Below are positions 12,220 to 23,765 of a DNA stretch of 64,000 nucleotides, piece by piece. Origin of the DNA: Ascidia mentula (lineage: Eukaryota > Chordata > Ascidiacea > Phlebobranchia > Ascidiidae); the NCBI GenBank assembly GCA_947561715.1, contig OX387200.1, forward strand, positions 9,054,501 to 9,118,500, given 5' to 3'. Position numbers and translations under genes: made by a program. The notes beneath the pieces were generated by a model. That model was not told the DNA's origin. It did no database searches and worked only from the letters and a program-made list of their open reading frames with translations. Numbering within the stretch: position 1 is the first letter of the stretch; the number at the start of each line of letters is the position of its first letter.

Positions 12220-15200
12220 TTATACAACATAATCAATGGGAATACTTTCGTTACCGCTCTGATTCGATGCTCCACAAAGGAACGGGTTTTCCACTTGCTG
12301 GCCAGCATCTCCGGGGCAAATTTGAACCGAGCTGGTGTTGAATCTGTTCCCGCCGGGGTAGCGATTGTTCTCCCCGGGGTTGGGATTGTTCTCCCCGGGG
12401 TTGGGATTGTTCTCCCCGGGGTTGGGATTGTTCTTCGCTCTTTTCCCAGTTCTGATACGACGTATGAGGAGACCTTCAGCAGTGTTTGAAACCAAAATTC
12501 CAGCGAGATACCAATTGCAATTGAGGCGCTTTTGGCACATAAGAGGAGATCCGAGGGTTCGCTGCGCATTAACAACTATAGTCAGTTTCGGGGGTTTCAA
12601 GAAGCAAGCAATTTGGTGCGCATTTATAACCGTGTAGATCAGCAAATAAATAGCTTTACACCACAAGTCAAGGGTCATATATGTTGTAAATACCCCTAAT
12701 TGGCTGTAGAGATTGTTTCTGTCTTTAAATGTGCAGTATGCGAATATGATTAGGTTTCCCTCCTTTGTAGCGATTCTTTGAACGGAAACCAAAATGGGTG
12801 TGTTTTACTAAACTTGGTAGTTGTGACTATACTATGTTTAGGCTTAAAATATAAATAAAAGTTCGCATTTTAACGAGTAAAGCCTACTTTGCTTGCAGCA
12901 AGATTTGTGGTTTTCAACCAAGCACACAAATACTGCTCGTTATATTTTTTGGATTCATCGGATTTGGGATCTCTTTTCGTATGTTTATCTGCGCAAAGCA
13001 CTCGTGGAAGGATGAAGACCGGAGCGTAGTGTAACTCTCCCCCTCCTGGCCCTGAGAAAAAAGTGACAAATATTCAAGTAAACAAATTGAATTGGATTAG
13101 AACCTCCAGACGCAATAATACTGTTCCAAATAATACGTGTGTTTATACTGGCACAGTTGTGAACCCTATTTACTGGGAAAGTTTGCTCTGATAAAACATT
13201 TCGGTTTCAGCCCTTAAACAAAAGTGATCTTTTTTATGGCCTGAAATCACGTCCTTCAAACCGTTCAATCAGCAACCGGAATATTTGCGTGAACAAATGG
13301 ACCAATGTCGTTTATCCAAGATCACAATTATTCCGTACTATTCGGCAAGATATTGGCTTTTAATGACGCTTAGTTTTTCACTACGTATTTCATGTCGTTG
13401 TCTTTTTATGATACGATAATATTTCTACCAACCGCAACTTTTTTCGCCCGATTTATTTTGTGTTTTGTAAATCTCCAAATGCAACTGCCGCAAACACGAT
13501 TTTGTAAAGCTAAATAAAAATAACTAACGGTAACAGACCCTAATAATGGATCCTAAGACAGGTATGCGATGCAAGTTAGATTGAGACTACACGGAAATCA
13601 TTTTTTTTCGTAGAAACAGTAGAAAAGCAATACCATCTTTCCATCCGGCAATGACACAGCCTATGCCTTCGTGGGGACTTTCCCCTTCGGGTGGGCACAA
13701 TTTGTCAGCACGTCGACTACGCTTCAAGTCTATGGGGTTAATCTAAACAAAAAATCAGGCTCAAAATTAGGAATTAGGAATCAAAATTATTTTTTTCCTG
13801 CATTTACTTTTTAATATTATCGATGTAAGCGCATTTGTGCATAGTTTGTTGCAATAAATGTGCGTTTCATATTGTTTTAGTTTTAAAGTTTGAATAGGAT
13901 GCTGCTTTTTTATTTTTCCAAATATTTCTAAGAAACATTTGAAAAAAAATGTAAAGCACACCTTGCTTTCTTTTGGATGTTTTAACATATATTTTTATGG
14001 GTTCAATGATCACCAGTGAGCGACGGTGATTTGGTTTCGGAAAACGGGAGGTTTTATTGAAGTTTTTAATTTTTGTGTGTTGATGGAATGCCCTTTTATT
14101 TTATTTTTTCAAAAAAACGTACAGTAAAAGAAAAGAAAATGATGAATTGGAAGCAAAGAGGGCGATTAAACCCTTTTTTGCGCCACAATGCTTGCACTCC
14201 AGACTTATATGCCAAAAAATTCGTTAATGTCTGTGTGTTGACAATCAAACACAACAAAAATTTTTTTTTCTAATTTCATGGTTGTTTCCCCTAATAATTT
14301 AAACATATCTCCGCCACTGACGTACAGTACAACTAAGGTACAAGTATTTGTTCTTCATTTTGACTGCAGCATTTTATGTGAACGCGCGTTGTTTCGTCGT
14401 TGGGCGCAACAATTGATTTTTCATTTTTTTTTTCAAAAAATGAGAACCACTTGTGTTATTAATGAAAAGAAAATCTACCGATACAAACGGTACATGTGGA
14501 CAGGATGTACCGAAACCACATTAATCTGGACCCTATCAAGACCATTTTTTCTCTGTTGTTAGTCCAACTTAAAATCGTGCCACTTACCTTAATAAACGCA
14601 ACTTTGTTATCAACAGGCACTTTCCCCTTATCTTTGCGAATGTCACGAATACCAGCCTTTGGTGTATCGAACGTCAGCTTTCCTCCGTTGGCAGATCGGT
14701 AACGACCAATACTTACAGTGATCTGATTTGGTGTTGCAGACCTTTTCACACAATAAATAGCAGATAGCGTTTAAAATTAATTTTGTGTTTTTACTGTTAG
14801 ATGTGCAGCAAAATAATTAAAACAAATTGACACTTACCTTATACAACTGGTCGCTGTTATAATGAGTGTCTTTGCTACTATGACTCCTGTACATATTTCC
14901 ACTTTATTTCCCAAATTAACGGTCACTTTAACCTAGTAATAATAATGAAATATTGCGTAATATGACTACTACCATATCGAGCAGCCATAGAACAAAACAT
15001 TTAATTAACGTGATAATCAACTACAGTATATACTTTCTAATACATCCACTTCGATATTGGATGTGACATTAAAACGAATTTTCCTGTAAACAAACCATAG
15101 AGTAGCGCTTCTTATTCGTCGTGAAGGTGACGAGGATCGCAAAGATGTATAATGGGTGGGTCGTGAAACAATTTCATGCTCGCTAAACGGGGGCATGTTG

Positions 15201-16405
15201 CTAAACGTGCATGAATATGTGTAAGAAACATCACTTACCACCCAAGGAAATAGGATGAGGTTTTTTCCGGCTGCGTCAAGTTTCGTTATGGCCTTAAGTC
15301 CACAATTTCCTTCCGTTGTGTCATCGTTACAACATTCATGCTCCAGTGGCACTTCTCTCGGTCGAAACGGAGCTTTGCACGTTTCTGGTAAAGTACCATA
15401 AAGGCTAATATTCTAGGCAGACGGACATATTGTGAACAGACGTTTTAAACACGACCTATGTTCGTCACCAGTGCTTGTACCAACTGATTAATCGTTTTAT
15501 TATTGTACATATTAAATGAGTATTAAAAGCATTCGTCTCTCAGTATATCCCCCTAACTTTAATGCACTAAGTATTTTGTAAAGAAAAGTTTAAAATAGTT
15601 AAGCAATTTTTCGTGGTTTCTAATTAACAAGTTTGTACATCCACGGTCCTGCTATACTACGATTAGCTTGTAAACCATTGCTAAGTTGGGGAAAAAAATC
15701 TTTTTTATATTTATTTATTAACAACATGCTTACGGAGATCATTTTTGAATCAAGAAAAAAACGGGGCCATTGGCATTCTTGCGTGGTTCTGGATTAAAAG
15801 CTGGGTGCATCATCCACATTATAACACCTATCCAACATGTAAGTTACTATACTTGATTTACTACCCACGTTTTGGACATTCTTTTTCATGGCATTCTTTA
15901 CATTCCAGTCCCAATTTGCCATCTCTCGTGACACGTCGATACTTCCAACCCCAACCACAAGTCCTTGAACATGGAGTCCACTGACTTCCTTTTGCTAAAA
16001 TAAATTGCATTATTGGTGTATGAAAATTTATCACAGAAAGTCGAATATGAAAGGTTAATAAAATAATTGGGGTAGAGATGTTTGAATTACTTGCGAGGGC
16101 CTGATCAGATTTCACTTCGGTTATATGGCATTTATACCAAGTTTTTAATGATAATAATCTGCAATTCCAAATAAAGTTAATAAATTTTGTGAGTTTGTCG
16201 CGGTTTCACGTGTTTGCAACATACATGTATATTTTTTTACCTTCGCAGTCGCCGAGAAAGCAAGTAGTTCGTTCAACACGAACTCCTTCGCATGGTTCTT
16301 GTAAACAATTTCGCGTTCTTGTCTTACGCCCATAGCCGCAGTTTTGACCATCATTTCGTTCACATTCCGACCATTGGCCCCACTTTCCCCATGTTCCACG
16401 TAAAG
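12220..16405 (-). CDS. TSP1 + trypsin-like serine protease homologue, catalytically dead (cassette C, paralogue of B)
   Basis: Predicted exons in transcript order: 16405-16241 (TSP1), 15994-15869 (TSP1-like, CSRTCGWGWK), 15384-15239 (Cys-rich linker, ending FPWV), 14932-14838, 14741-14588, 13742-13634, 13051-12888, 12561-12220 (stop TAA). Exon number, phases and two exon lengths (95 and 109 nt) match cassette B exactly. The catalytic His position is Ser (TATSC), the Asp position is Pro (NPIDLKR), and the active-site Ser position is Leu (RTLGSPLMC). The C-terminus extends well past the S1 domain with a 7-residue repeat and a Cys-containing tail that cassette B lacks. No signal-peptide exon is evident upstream before the retrotransposon. 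The first exon begins in phase 1 and is compatible with the last exon of the mosaic gene at 23766, so it may be that gene's 3' end. Confidence 0.75.
12358..12438 (-). repeat. 21-bp coding minisatellite (NPNPGEN repeat)
   Basis: Three nearly perfect 21-bp units plus a degenerate fourth lie inside the last exon of cassette C. On the minus strand they encode NPNPGEN three times and then NRYPGGN. The period is a multiple of three, so copy-number change would keep the frame. Confidence 0.9.
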
Positions 16406-17697
16406 CTGTTTTAAAAGCCACAAAAGTTCACTGTTACCATGCATCTTGTTGAGGTCGATATAATACCTAAGCTTGTTTATTTTTTTATTTTTATTATATG
16501 TTTACGGAGTGAAACAGCAGCAGCTCAAATAACTCGGAATTAATTTTATCGAAAACAGTTTGGAAAAATTTTGAACGTTTAAATTAAACTAAAAATCCAA
16601 AGGTGAAAACAATCAAAAAGTGGAAAGTTATAAGAATGTTATAGCAGGGGTTTGGGTAATGGGAAATATTACGACAGCGTCATCACTTTGCTTTGTTCTG
16701 GCGTGTTGATTTTCTAAAATGTTTTTCTGGTAAGATGCCTGCTTTGCCACGAAGCTTACGATTATTTTATGAGTAGATGACACATTTATAGAGGTTGGGT
16801 CTGTCTTCCAACATTATGTAAACTATTACAAGTCCATTGTGTTTGCCTTGGAGTTTTGCCTAAAAGATACCGCCTAATTGCAATGGAAGTCTTTTAGAAA
16901 ACCAAGGCCGTATGAAATGGGTCGCGATACCGCCTACTTCGGGTCGCGCAAACACAAAATATGTACATAAACGACGCATTTATGTCACGTTTTGTGGTAT
17001 ACTTAACTGCACAAGACACAATGTACGTTAGAAGAATCTTCTTGGTTTTCTATCTGGTCCCTTGTATTGTGTTGTTTTGTTATCACACAAGATTTTGCTA
17101 AGGTTTTTGTCTTTACGTCAAAGATAAATGGGGGGCTGACTATTGCGTTTTTTAAAATGCGGGGGATGACTGTTGCATTTGCTTCAACGATAATGCTGAT
17201 TGGCGCGAAAGAGTAGCTTGTCGTACTTCGATTACCATGTGTTCTGGTAATACCAGAGTTTTTTTTTATTTATGTTGATATATTTTTATGAATTAGCTGC
17301 ATTCGCAAAGAATTTATCAATATATTCATTAATGACGTGCCGCGTCCCCACTGTGTTGTATACTCCGAAGTTCTTGCCAATAAAGGCCTAAAGACAGGGA
17401 AATTGGAACGTCATTATAATGCTAGGCACCATAACCAATAACCCTTTTTCGGCGACAAAAAGGATGTCAGCAAGAACGAAAATAATGAAGAATTTCAGCA
17501 TCCTATGAAGTGGCTTACTTGATCGGAAAATATACAAAAATGTATTCCGTTGGAGAAACTCTCCTGATGTTATTGCAATCGGACAAATTATGCATGAGGA
17601 TAAAACAGCCGACGATTAATGTACACACATTTTGCCATTCTAAAAGAATACCACTTAAAACCCACCATGGTCCAATATAACAAAATATATTGATACA
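16406..17697. other. Intronic or intergenic stretch, no gene recognised
   Basis: This is A+T-rich sequence between the first exon of cassette C and the BEL/Pao insertion. I found no signal-peptide exon or other coding exon on the minus strand. If the mosaic gene continues into cassette C, this is part of a single large intron with the retrotransposon. Confidence 0.5.
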
Positions 17698-17702
17698 CTA
17701 TA

Positions 17703-18033
17703 TGTTACGGACAATACTCTCCCCAGCACGAAATAATTCTTTCCCGCCACCAAAGTGATTTTTGTTGTCGACGTCTTGTGACGTAATAAGCATGTACTAT
17801 CTTTCATTCTTCACTTTTCGGCCAGTGTAATGTTGAAGCTGGTGTAATGAGTCTGTATGTGCTTATAATATCCTTTTTGAATAGGTATGGTCAGAAAATC
17901 GTTTAAAATCACAATTTAGGAATTGATTTTGAAACTGTCGAAATAAACGTGCATATTAAACTGGACCAACCTTATAAGCAACTACCAGTTGAAGAACTGA
18001 AAGGTGGAATTGAGAGAGTGCTCGAATTCTACA
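17703..18033 (+). repeat. 5' LTR of the BEL/Pao element
   Basis: A 331-bp terminal repeat, TG...CA bounded, nearly identical to the 3' copy. It is preceded by the target duplication CTATA. Confidence 0.95.
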
Positions 18034-21000
18034 TTATTTTAAACGCATTTTATTTGCCTCGGTGATATCTCAGTCACCATCACAAATTTGAAGATCTATG
18101 TCTAAAGACACAGGAGAAGTCCCGCCTACATCACAAGAGCTGTTTGATGTAATTGATGCTGTGAAACCTGTACAGCCCGGTGCACCGTCTTCTAATGGCT
18201 CGGTACGGACTTTCAAAAGCACAGCAAGTGCACGTGCTCGCCGAAATGCTGAGGCCGCAGCTTTAAGACTCCAACAACTTAAGCGACGATGTGCTTTAAA
18301 ATCAAGAATGTTGGATCTTGAGCTCGAGCTCTCTAAAGCCCAGGACGATGTGGAATTGGCTGAATTCGCTGCGGACACAGTAAGTGAATTTGACTCATGC
18401 GAATCTACGCAAGGATGGGACCTCACCCCAGTTACAAAGCGGAAGCCCATACCTCTGTTGGAGCACGCCAAAACTACTGAACTACACAAACTGGGCGAAA
18501 CATCCACGAAGGAAAGCGACCTTTTGGGTCAACCAAACTCCAGAGTACATGAACATGATTTGACACCATCTGATAGGCCGTCATTTGTGGACAGTAATAA
18601 AATGATGAATGTGAACTCGACAGACAAGCCACTTGCGACAGGCAAGTTACAGGTTCCAGTCGAGCCTTCCAGTGTCCTCCCAGCGAAGACAGAAGGATTT
18701 GGTCCAGCTGTTGTCACCAGCGCAGATGCCACTGGGGCCGGCACATTTGAGACGAGTCCTCTCAACCGGGCGTTGGGACCTCATAAAATACGTCCACAGG
18801 CGACTACCTCAGATTTGTACGTATTTGCTGAAACCGTGAAGCAAGGTTTTAACTTACCCAAACTGACGTTAGAGAAATATGACGGGGATTCTCTTAATTA
18901 TCACAAGTTCATGAACGATTTTGATCGACAGATAAACAAGGCTTATCTATCTGACGCCGAGAAGTTGGGATACCTCTGTGAATTTTGCGTTGAAGACGCC
19001 CTGACTAACATTTTAGAATGCAAAAGCATGCCTCCCGAATTAGGATACAGGGAGGCATTGGATATACTCCACAGGAGACATGGGAGATTATACCTTGTTG
19101 TTAGAGCACACATGGACAGACTGACCTGTCGGCCGCCACTTAAAGACAACGACTTCAGAGGTTTGCGTTCTTTTCGAGCACAGGCTTCTGAGAGTTATAA
19201 ACTGTTTAGTCAGTGGAACTGTCAGTACACACTTGATTTGCCACAAAACATTGAGGCCGTTGTACAACGTTTGCCACAAAACGCGATCAGACGATTTATC
19301 ACGAAGTCATCCGAACTCCGTTTGCGAAATCGGCCAGTGACTTTTCAAACCTTGTTGGATCTTCTTGAACTGTTGGCAGAGGATAGTCTTTCGCCTATGA
19401 TGAGGTTTGTTTCCGTAGATGAACGTAGGTCAAAGGGTCAAGCGAGCATGAAAGGAAAGCCGCCCGAGCGAGTTGCAGCTACCTACTCAACGGTAACCAA
19501 CGGTGTCACCTGCCCCGATTGCGAAGCCTTTCATTTTTTGTGGAAATGCGAGGTCTTCAAGAAACGGTCGCTCGAAGAACGCCACGCATTGGTACGTCGT
19601 AACAAGTTGTGTTACAATTGCTTTCGTCCCGACCATTTCGCGTCCGAGTGCACATTGAATCAGGTGTGTCGGGTAGAGGATTGTGGTAAAAGGCACCATA
19701 CACTACTACATTGGACACATCCTACTGGTCCATCGGGTCAACGGACAAGTTTACCCGTGGAAGTTCACGGGACCGGCGTGTCAGGAACGTCTGCTGCCAC
19801 GCTTCGAGCTAGCTCTGTGCGTCTGAAAGTGGTGCCAGTGACTGTCTTTGGTACGAATTCGGAGCCTTGCTTTACCCATGCATTTTTAGATGACGGATCG
19901 GATACTTCACTATGTTCTGAGGTCTTGGCAAAAAGGCTGGGATTGCGTGGTGTGGAGGACAACTTAACGATAACCACCGTAAATGGAACGCAGACATTGC
20001 GCAGTAGTAAAGTTTCGTTATCAGTACAGGGTTTAAAGGAGAACGAACGAAGCTGCCATACAATAGAATTTTGGCAGAGCGACGCTTGCTACATTTAAAG
20101 CGCCGTTTTGAGAAAGATACCAAGCTTTTTGAGAGATACAAAGAAAAAATAGAGGACTACTTAAAACAAGGGTTTGCGCGGAGAATACCCACGGACTGTT
20201 TGCCATGTACAGAGCAAACATGGTACATACCATACCATGCTACGGGTAGCAAATTTCGAATTGTCTTCGACTGCGCTGCTTCCCACAAGGGATCCTCTTT
20301 GAACGACAAGCTGTTGCAAGGGCCAGACCTTACCAATAGTCTTGTGGGAGTGCTGCTACGTTTTCGCCAGGAGGTTGTTGCCTTTGCGGCCGACATCAAG
20401 GGCATGTTTCATGAGGTGAAGGTTGTTCCAAAGGACTGTGATTCGCTACGATTTCTATGGTGGCCTGATAGCGATTTAAAACGTCCCCCTGTGGACTACC
20501 AAATGCTTGTGCATTTGTTTGGTGCCACGTCTTCGCCAAGTTGTGCAAGTTTTGCGCTGAGGAAAGCAGCGTTGGATAAGAAGGACTTATTTTCGACACC
20601 TGTTGTTGAGACTGTTTTAAAGAATTTTTATGTAGACGACTGTCTTAAGTCAGTGCCAACAGTTGACCTGGCCACTGAGCTTATCAAGGATGTAAGTGCC
20701 ATTTTGCGTGAGGGAGGATTTCATCTGACAAAATTTCTCAGCAACTCATCTGTTGTGCTCGAATCTGTAGATAAGGACGACCGCTCAGAAGCGCTGTTGA
20801 ACTTGGATTTATCGTACTTGCCGATGGAAAGAGCGTTGGGTGTTCAGTGGGACATGGCCAACGACTGTTTTGGAATTCGTGTGAATATAAACGAAAAACC
20901 ACATACTCGCCGCGGTATGTTGTCAATGATCAGTCAGGTCTACGACCCGCTGGGGTTTATTCAACCATTTGTCCTTCCCATGAAAAGACTGATGCAGAAT

Positions 21001-23321
21001 CTGTGCAACCAACAATTTGGTTGGGACGACCCACTTCCCCAAAGTGTGGTCGAGCATTGGAATGTCTGGTTGGACCATGTGCCTCTGTTAAAAAACGCGA
21101 CAATTCCGCGTTGCTTCAAACCGCCTGACACTGTTATCGTATTGACTGAACTTCACTGCTTTGGTGACGCCTGCGAGGCCGGGTATGGCGCCGTTTGTTA
21201 TCTACGTTTTGAGGACTCAAGCGGGAATATACACTGCTCATTGGTGGTAGGAAAATCACGAGTGACCCCTCTGAAGCCGGTCACGATACCTCGGCTGGAA
21301 TTAGTGGCCGCAGTAACTGCTGTCAAATTGGGGACAATGATTATTCAGGAATTGGACTATGACGTAGACAATGTGTGGTTTTGGTCTGATTCCACCACGG
21401 TGTTGCACTACATTCACAATTCTTCACGCCATTTTCAGACCTTTGTTGCGAATCGACTCGCTGTAATTCACGAGCACTCGATACCGTCGCAGTGGCGACA
21501 TGTGGGGAGTAAGGATAATCCCGCCGACATTGCTTCGCGTGGGTTGATGCCCAGCGAATTTGAAAAGGCCAGAACGTGGTTTAGGGGCCCAGAATTCCTG
21601 TGGAAAGGTCGGAAATTTTGGCCAGATCAACCGCATGTCCTTCCCGTGCTGGATGCAGATCTCGAATTAAAAGCACACACTGTTTGTACTGTTAATGTGA
21701 CCGTTAACCAAATGCCTTTGCAGAGACTGTTGCAACATTTCTCCTCGTGGGTTACCTTACAAAAATCAGTTGCCTGGTTAACCCGTTTCAGAAATTGTCT
21801 GCTGTGGAAATACGGACGAAGAGGAGCTGCAGCTTTCACTGAAACCCCGAAATTTTGTTCGGTTGGTCTAACAGTTCAAGAGTTGGATCTGGCCACGAGA
21901 AATATCCTGCAATTGGTGCAACGAGAAGCTTTTCCTGCTGATCTAGCGAATCTGGTAAACTGTACAAGTTTTGAAGAAAGAATTAAACACCATCGTGCAA
22001 CGAGCTATGCGTCGTCGCTGTGCAAGCTCTACCCTTGTGTCGTCAACGGAATAATTCATGTTGGAGGAAGGTTACGAAAATCAGACTTGGATTTACAACA
22101 GAAACATCAGGTAATTCTGCCCCATCGCCACCATGTGACGGATTTAATCATAGACTATTATCACCGCTCCGAAGGACATAGCGGAACTCTACATGTGCTC
22201 GCGTCAGTGCGCGAGAAGTATTGGGTAGTTAAGGGACATTCAGCTGTACGGCGCGTCGTGCGTCAGTGTACAAGCTGCAAGCTGCGGCACGCCAAGGCAG
22301 GGTCGCAAATCATGGGTGCCTTACCAAAAGAACGGATTACCCCTGGAAACCCGCCATTCACCAGCGTGGGGGTTGACTACATGGGGCCTTTTCTGGTAAA
22401 GGTGGGAAGGAGCCAAGTAAAACGTTATGGTTGTGTTTTCACTTGTATGTGCACGAGGGCTGTGCATATAGAGGTCGCTCACTCGCTTGACACTTCCTCG
22501 TTCATCAACGCTTTTCGAAGGTTTTCATGTCGAAGAGGTTCGCCTTCTGACGTGTTCAGTGACAACGGCACTAACTTTGTCGGGGCGGAACGTGAGCTTG
22601 GTAATGGCATTACCAATTGGAATCAAACTCACATACACAATCATCTGAGCCAGCAAAGAACCAACTGGCATTTCAACCCCCCGCTTGCAAGTCACCAGGG
22701 TGGAGTATGGGAGCGTGTCATTCGTTCCATACGCCGCGTTCTTCAAGCGGTCGCGGGCAATGCTTCGTTGTCCGACGAGTCTTTGTGTACATTTCTTGCA
22801 GAAGTTGAACGAATACTGAATAACCGACCAATCGCCGCCGTTGGGGACGATGTTCGGGACCTACGAGCTCTCACTCCCAACATGTTGTTACTTGGTAAGA
22901 TGGACTGTTCGCTCCCCCCAGACGAATTTGCGACGGCTATCGGAAATCATGGCGTACAGTCCAGTTGTTGGCCGACATGTTTTGGAAGAGATGGGTACGG
23001 GACTACCTTCCAACGTTGCAACTGCGCCACAAATGGGTCCGACAATCCGCAAACTTTGGAGTTGGCGACCTGGTTTTGGTCGTGGACGAAATGAACCCCC
23101 GGGGCGCTTGGCCGAAAGGCCTTATTGAGGAGGTGTACCCTGACGGAGAAGGGGCTGTTAGACGTGTTCGCGTACGCACTGCAAGAGCTGTTTACACGCG
23201 TGATGTGCGCAAGCTGTGCCTACTCGAGGCCGCTTGATGATTGTGTATATACCTGTGTTTCGTTATTGTCCATTGTTGTGTGAAATAACTTCGTTCCCAC
23301 GTTCGTTATTTGGGGCCGGTA

Positions 23322-23652
23322 TGTTACGGACAATACTCTCCCCAGCACGAAATAATTCTTTCCCGCCACCAAAGTGATTTTTGTTGTCGACGTCTTGTGA
23401 CGTAATAAGCATGTACTATCTTACATTCTTCACTTTTCGGCCAGTGTAATGTTGAAGCTGGTGTAATGAGTCTGTATGTGCTTATAATATCCTTTTTGAA
23501 TAGGTATGGTCAGAAAATCGTTTAAAATCACAATTTAGGAATTGGTTTTGAAACTGTCGAAATAAACGTGCATATTAAACTGGACCAACCTTATAAGCAA
23601 CTACCAGTTGGAGAACTGTAAGGTGGAATTGAGAGAGTGCTCGAATTCTACA
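23322..23652 (+). repeat. 3' LTR of the BEL/Pao element
   Basis: Same length as the 5' LTR and about 99% identical by eye. It is followed by CTATA, completing the target-site duplication. Confidence 0.95.
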
Positions 23653-23765
23653 CTATATGTTATTGTTTTCGTGTTGTAGCAAAACAATTGCTTTCTTAAA
23701 GCACGACTAAGGAGTGGGGGGTTAAAACTCAAATTATTTATATTGAATGGATCAATTTATTTTAC

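Larger units (their letters stand above)
17703..23652 (+). mobile_element. BEL/Pao-family LTR retrotransposon, nearly complete, young
   Basis: Two 331-bp LTRs (17703-18033 and 23322-23652) start TGTTACGG and end in TTCTACA, flanked by the 5-bp target duplication CTATA (17698-17702 and 23653-23657). Internal parts in order: gag-like region with Cys/His knuckles (about 18.1-19.75 kb), aspartic protease (about 19.85-20.0 kb), reverse transcriptase with YVDDC (about 20.2-21.0 kb), RNase H (about 21.1-21.6 kb), and an integrase with an HHCC-type zinc region and catalytic core (about 22.1-23.0 kb). Protein order and the Pao-type RT/RNase H place it in BEL/Pao. I saw about four differences between the LTRs, roughly 1%, indicating a recent insertion. 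The coding region looks close to whole but interrupted, with about one or two breaks. Confidence 0.93.

Noticed and set aside
12888-13051. GPGGGEL in cassette C taken as a changed GDSGGPL active site
   Set aside because: Its exon position corresponds to the stretch after the GW motif; the true active-site equivalent is LGSPLMC in the last exon.
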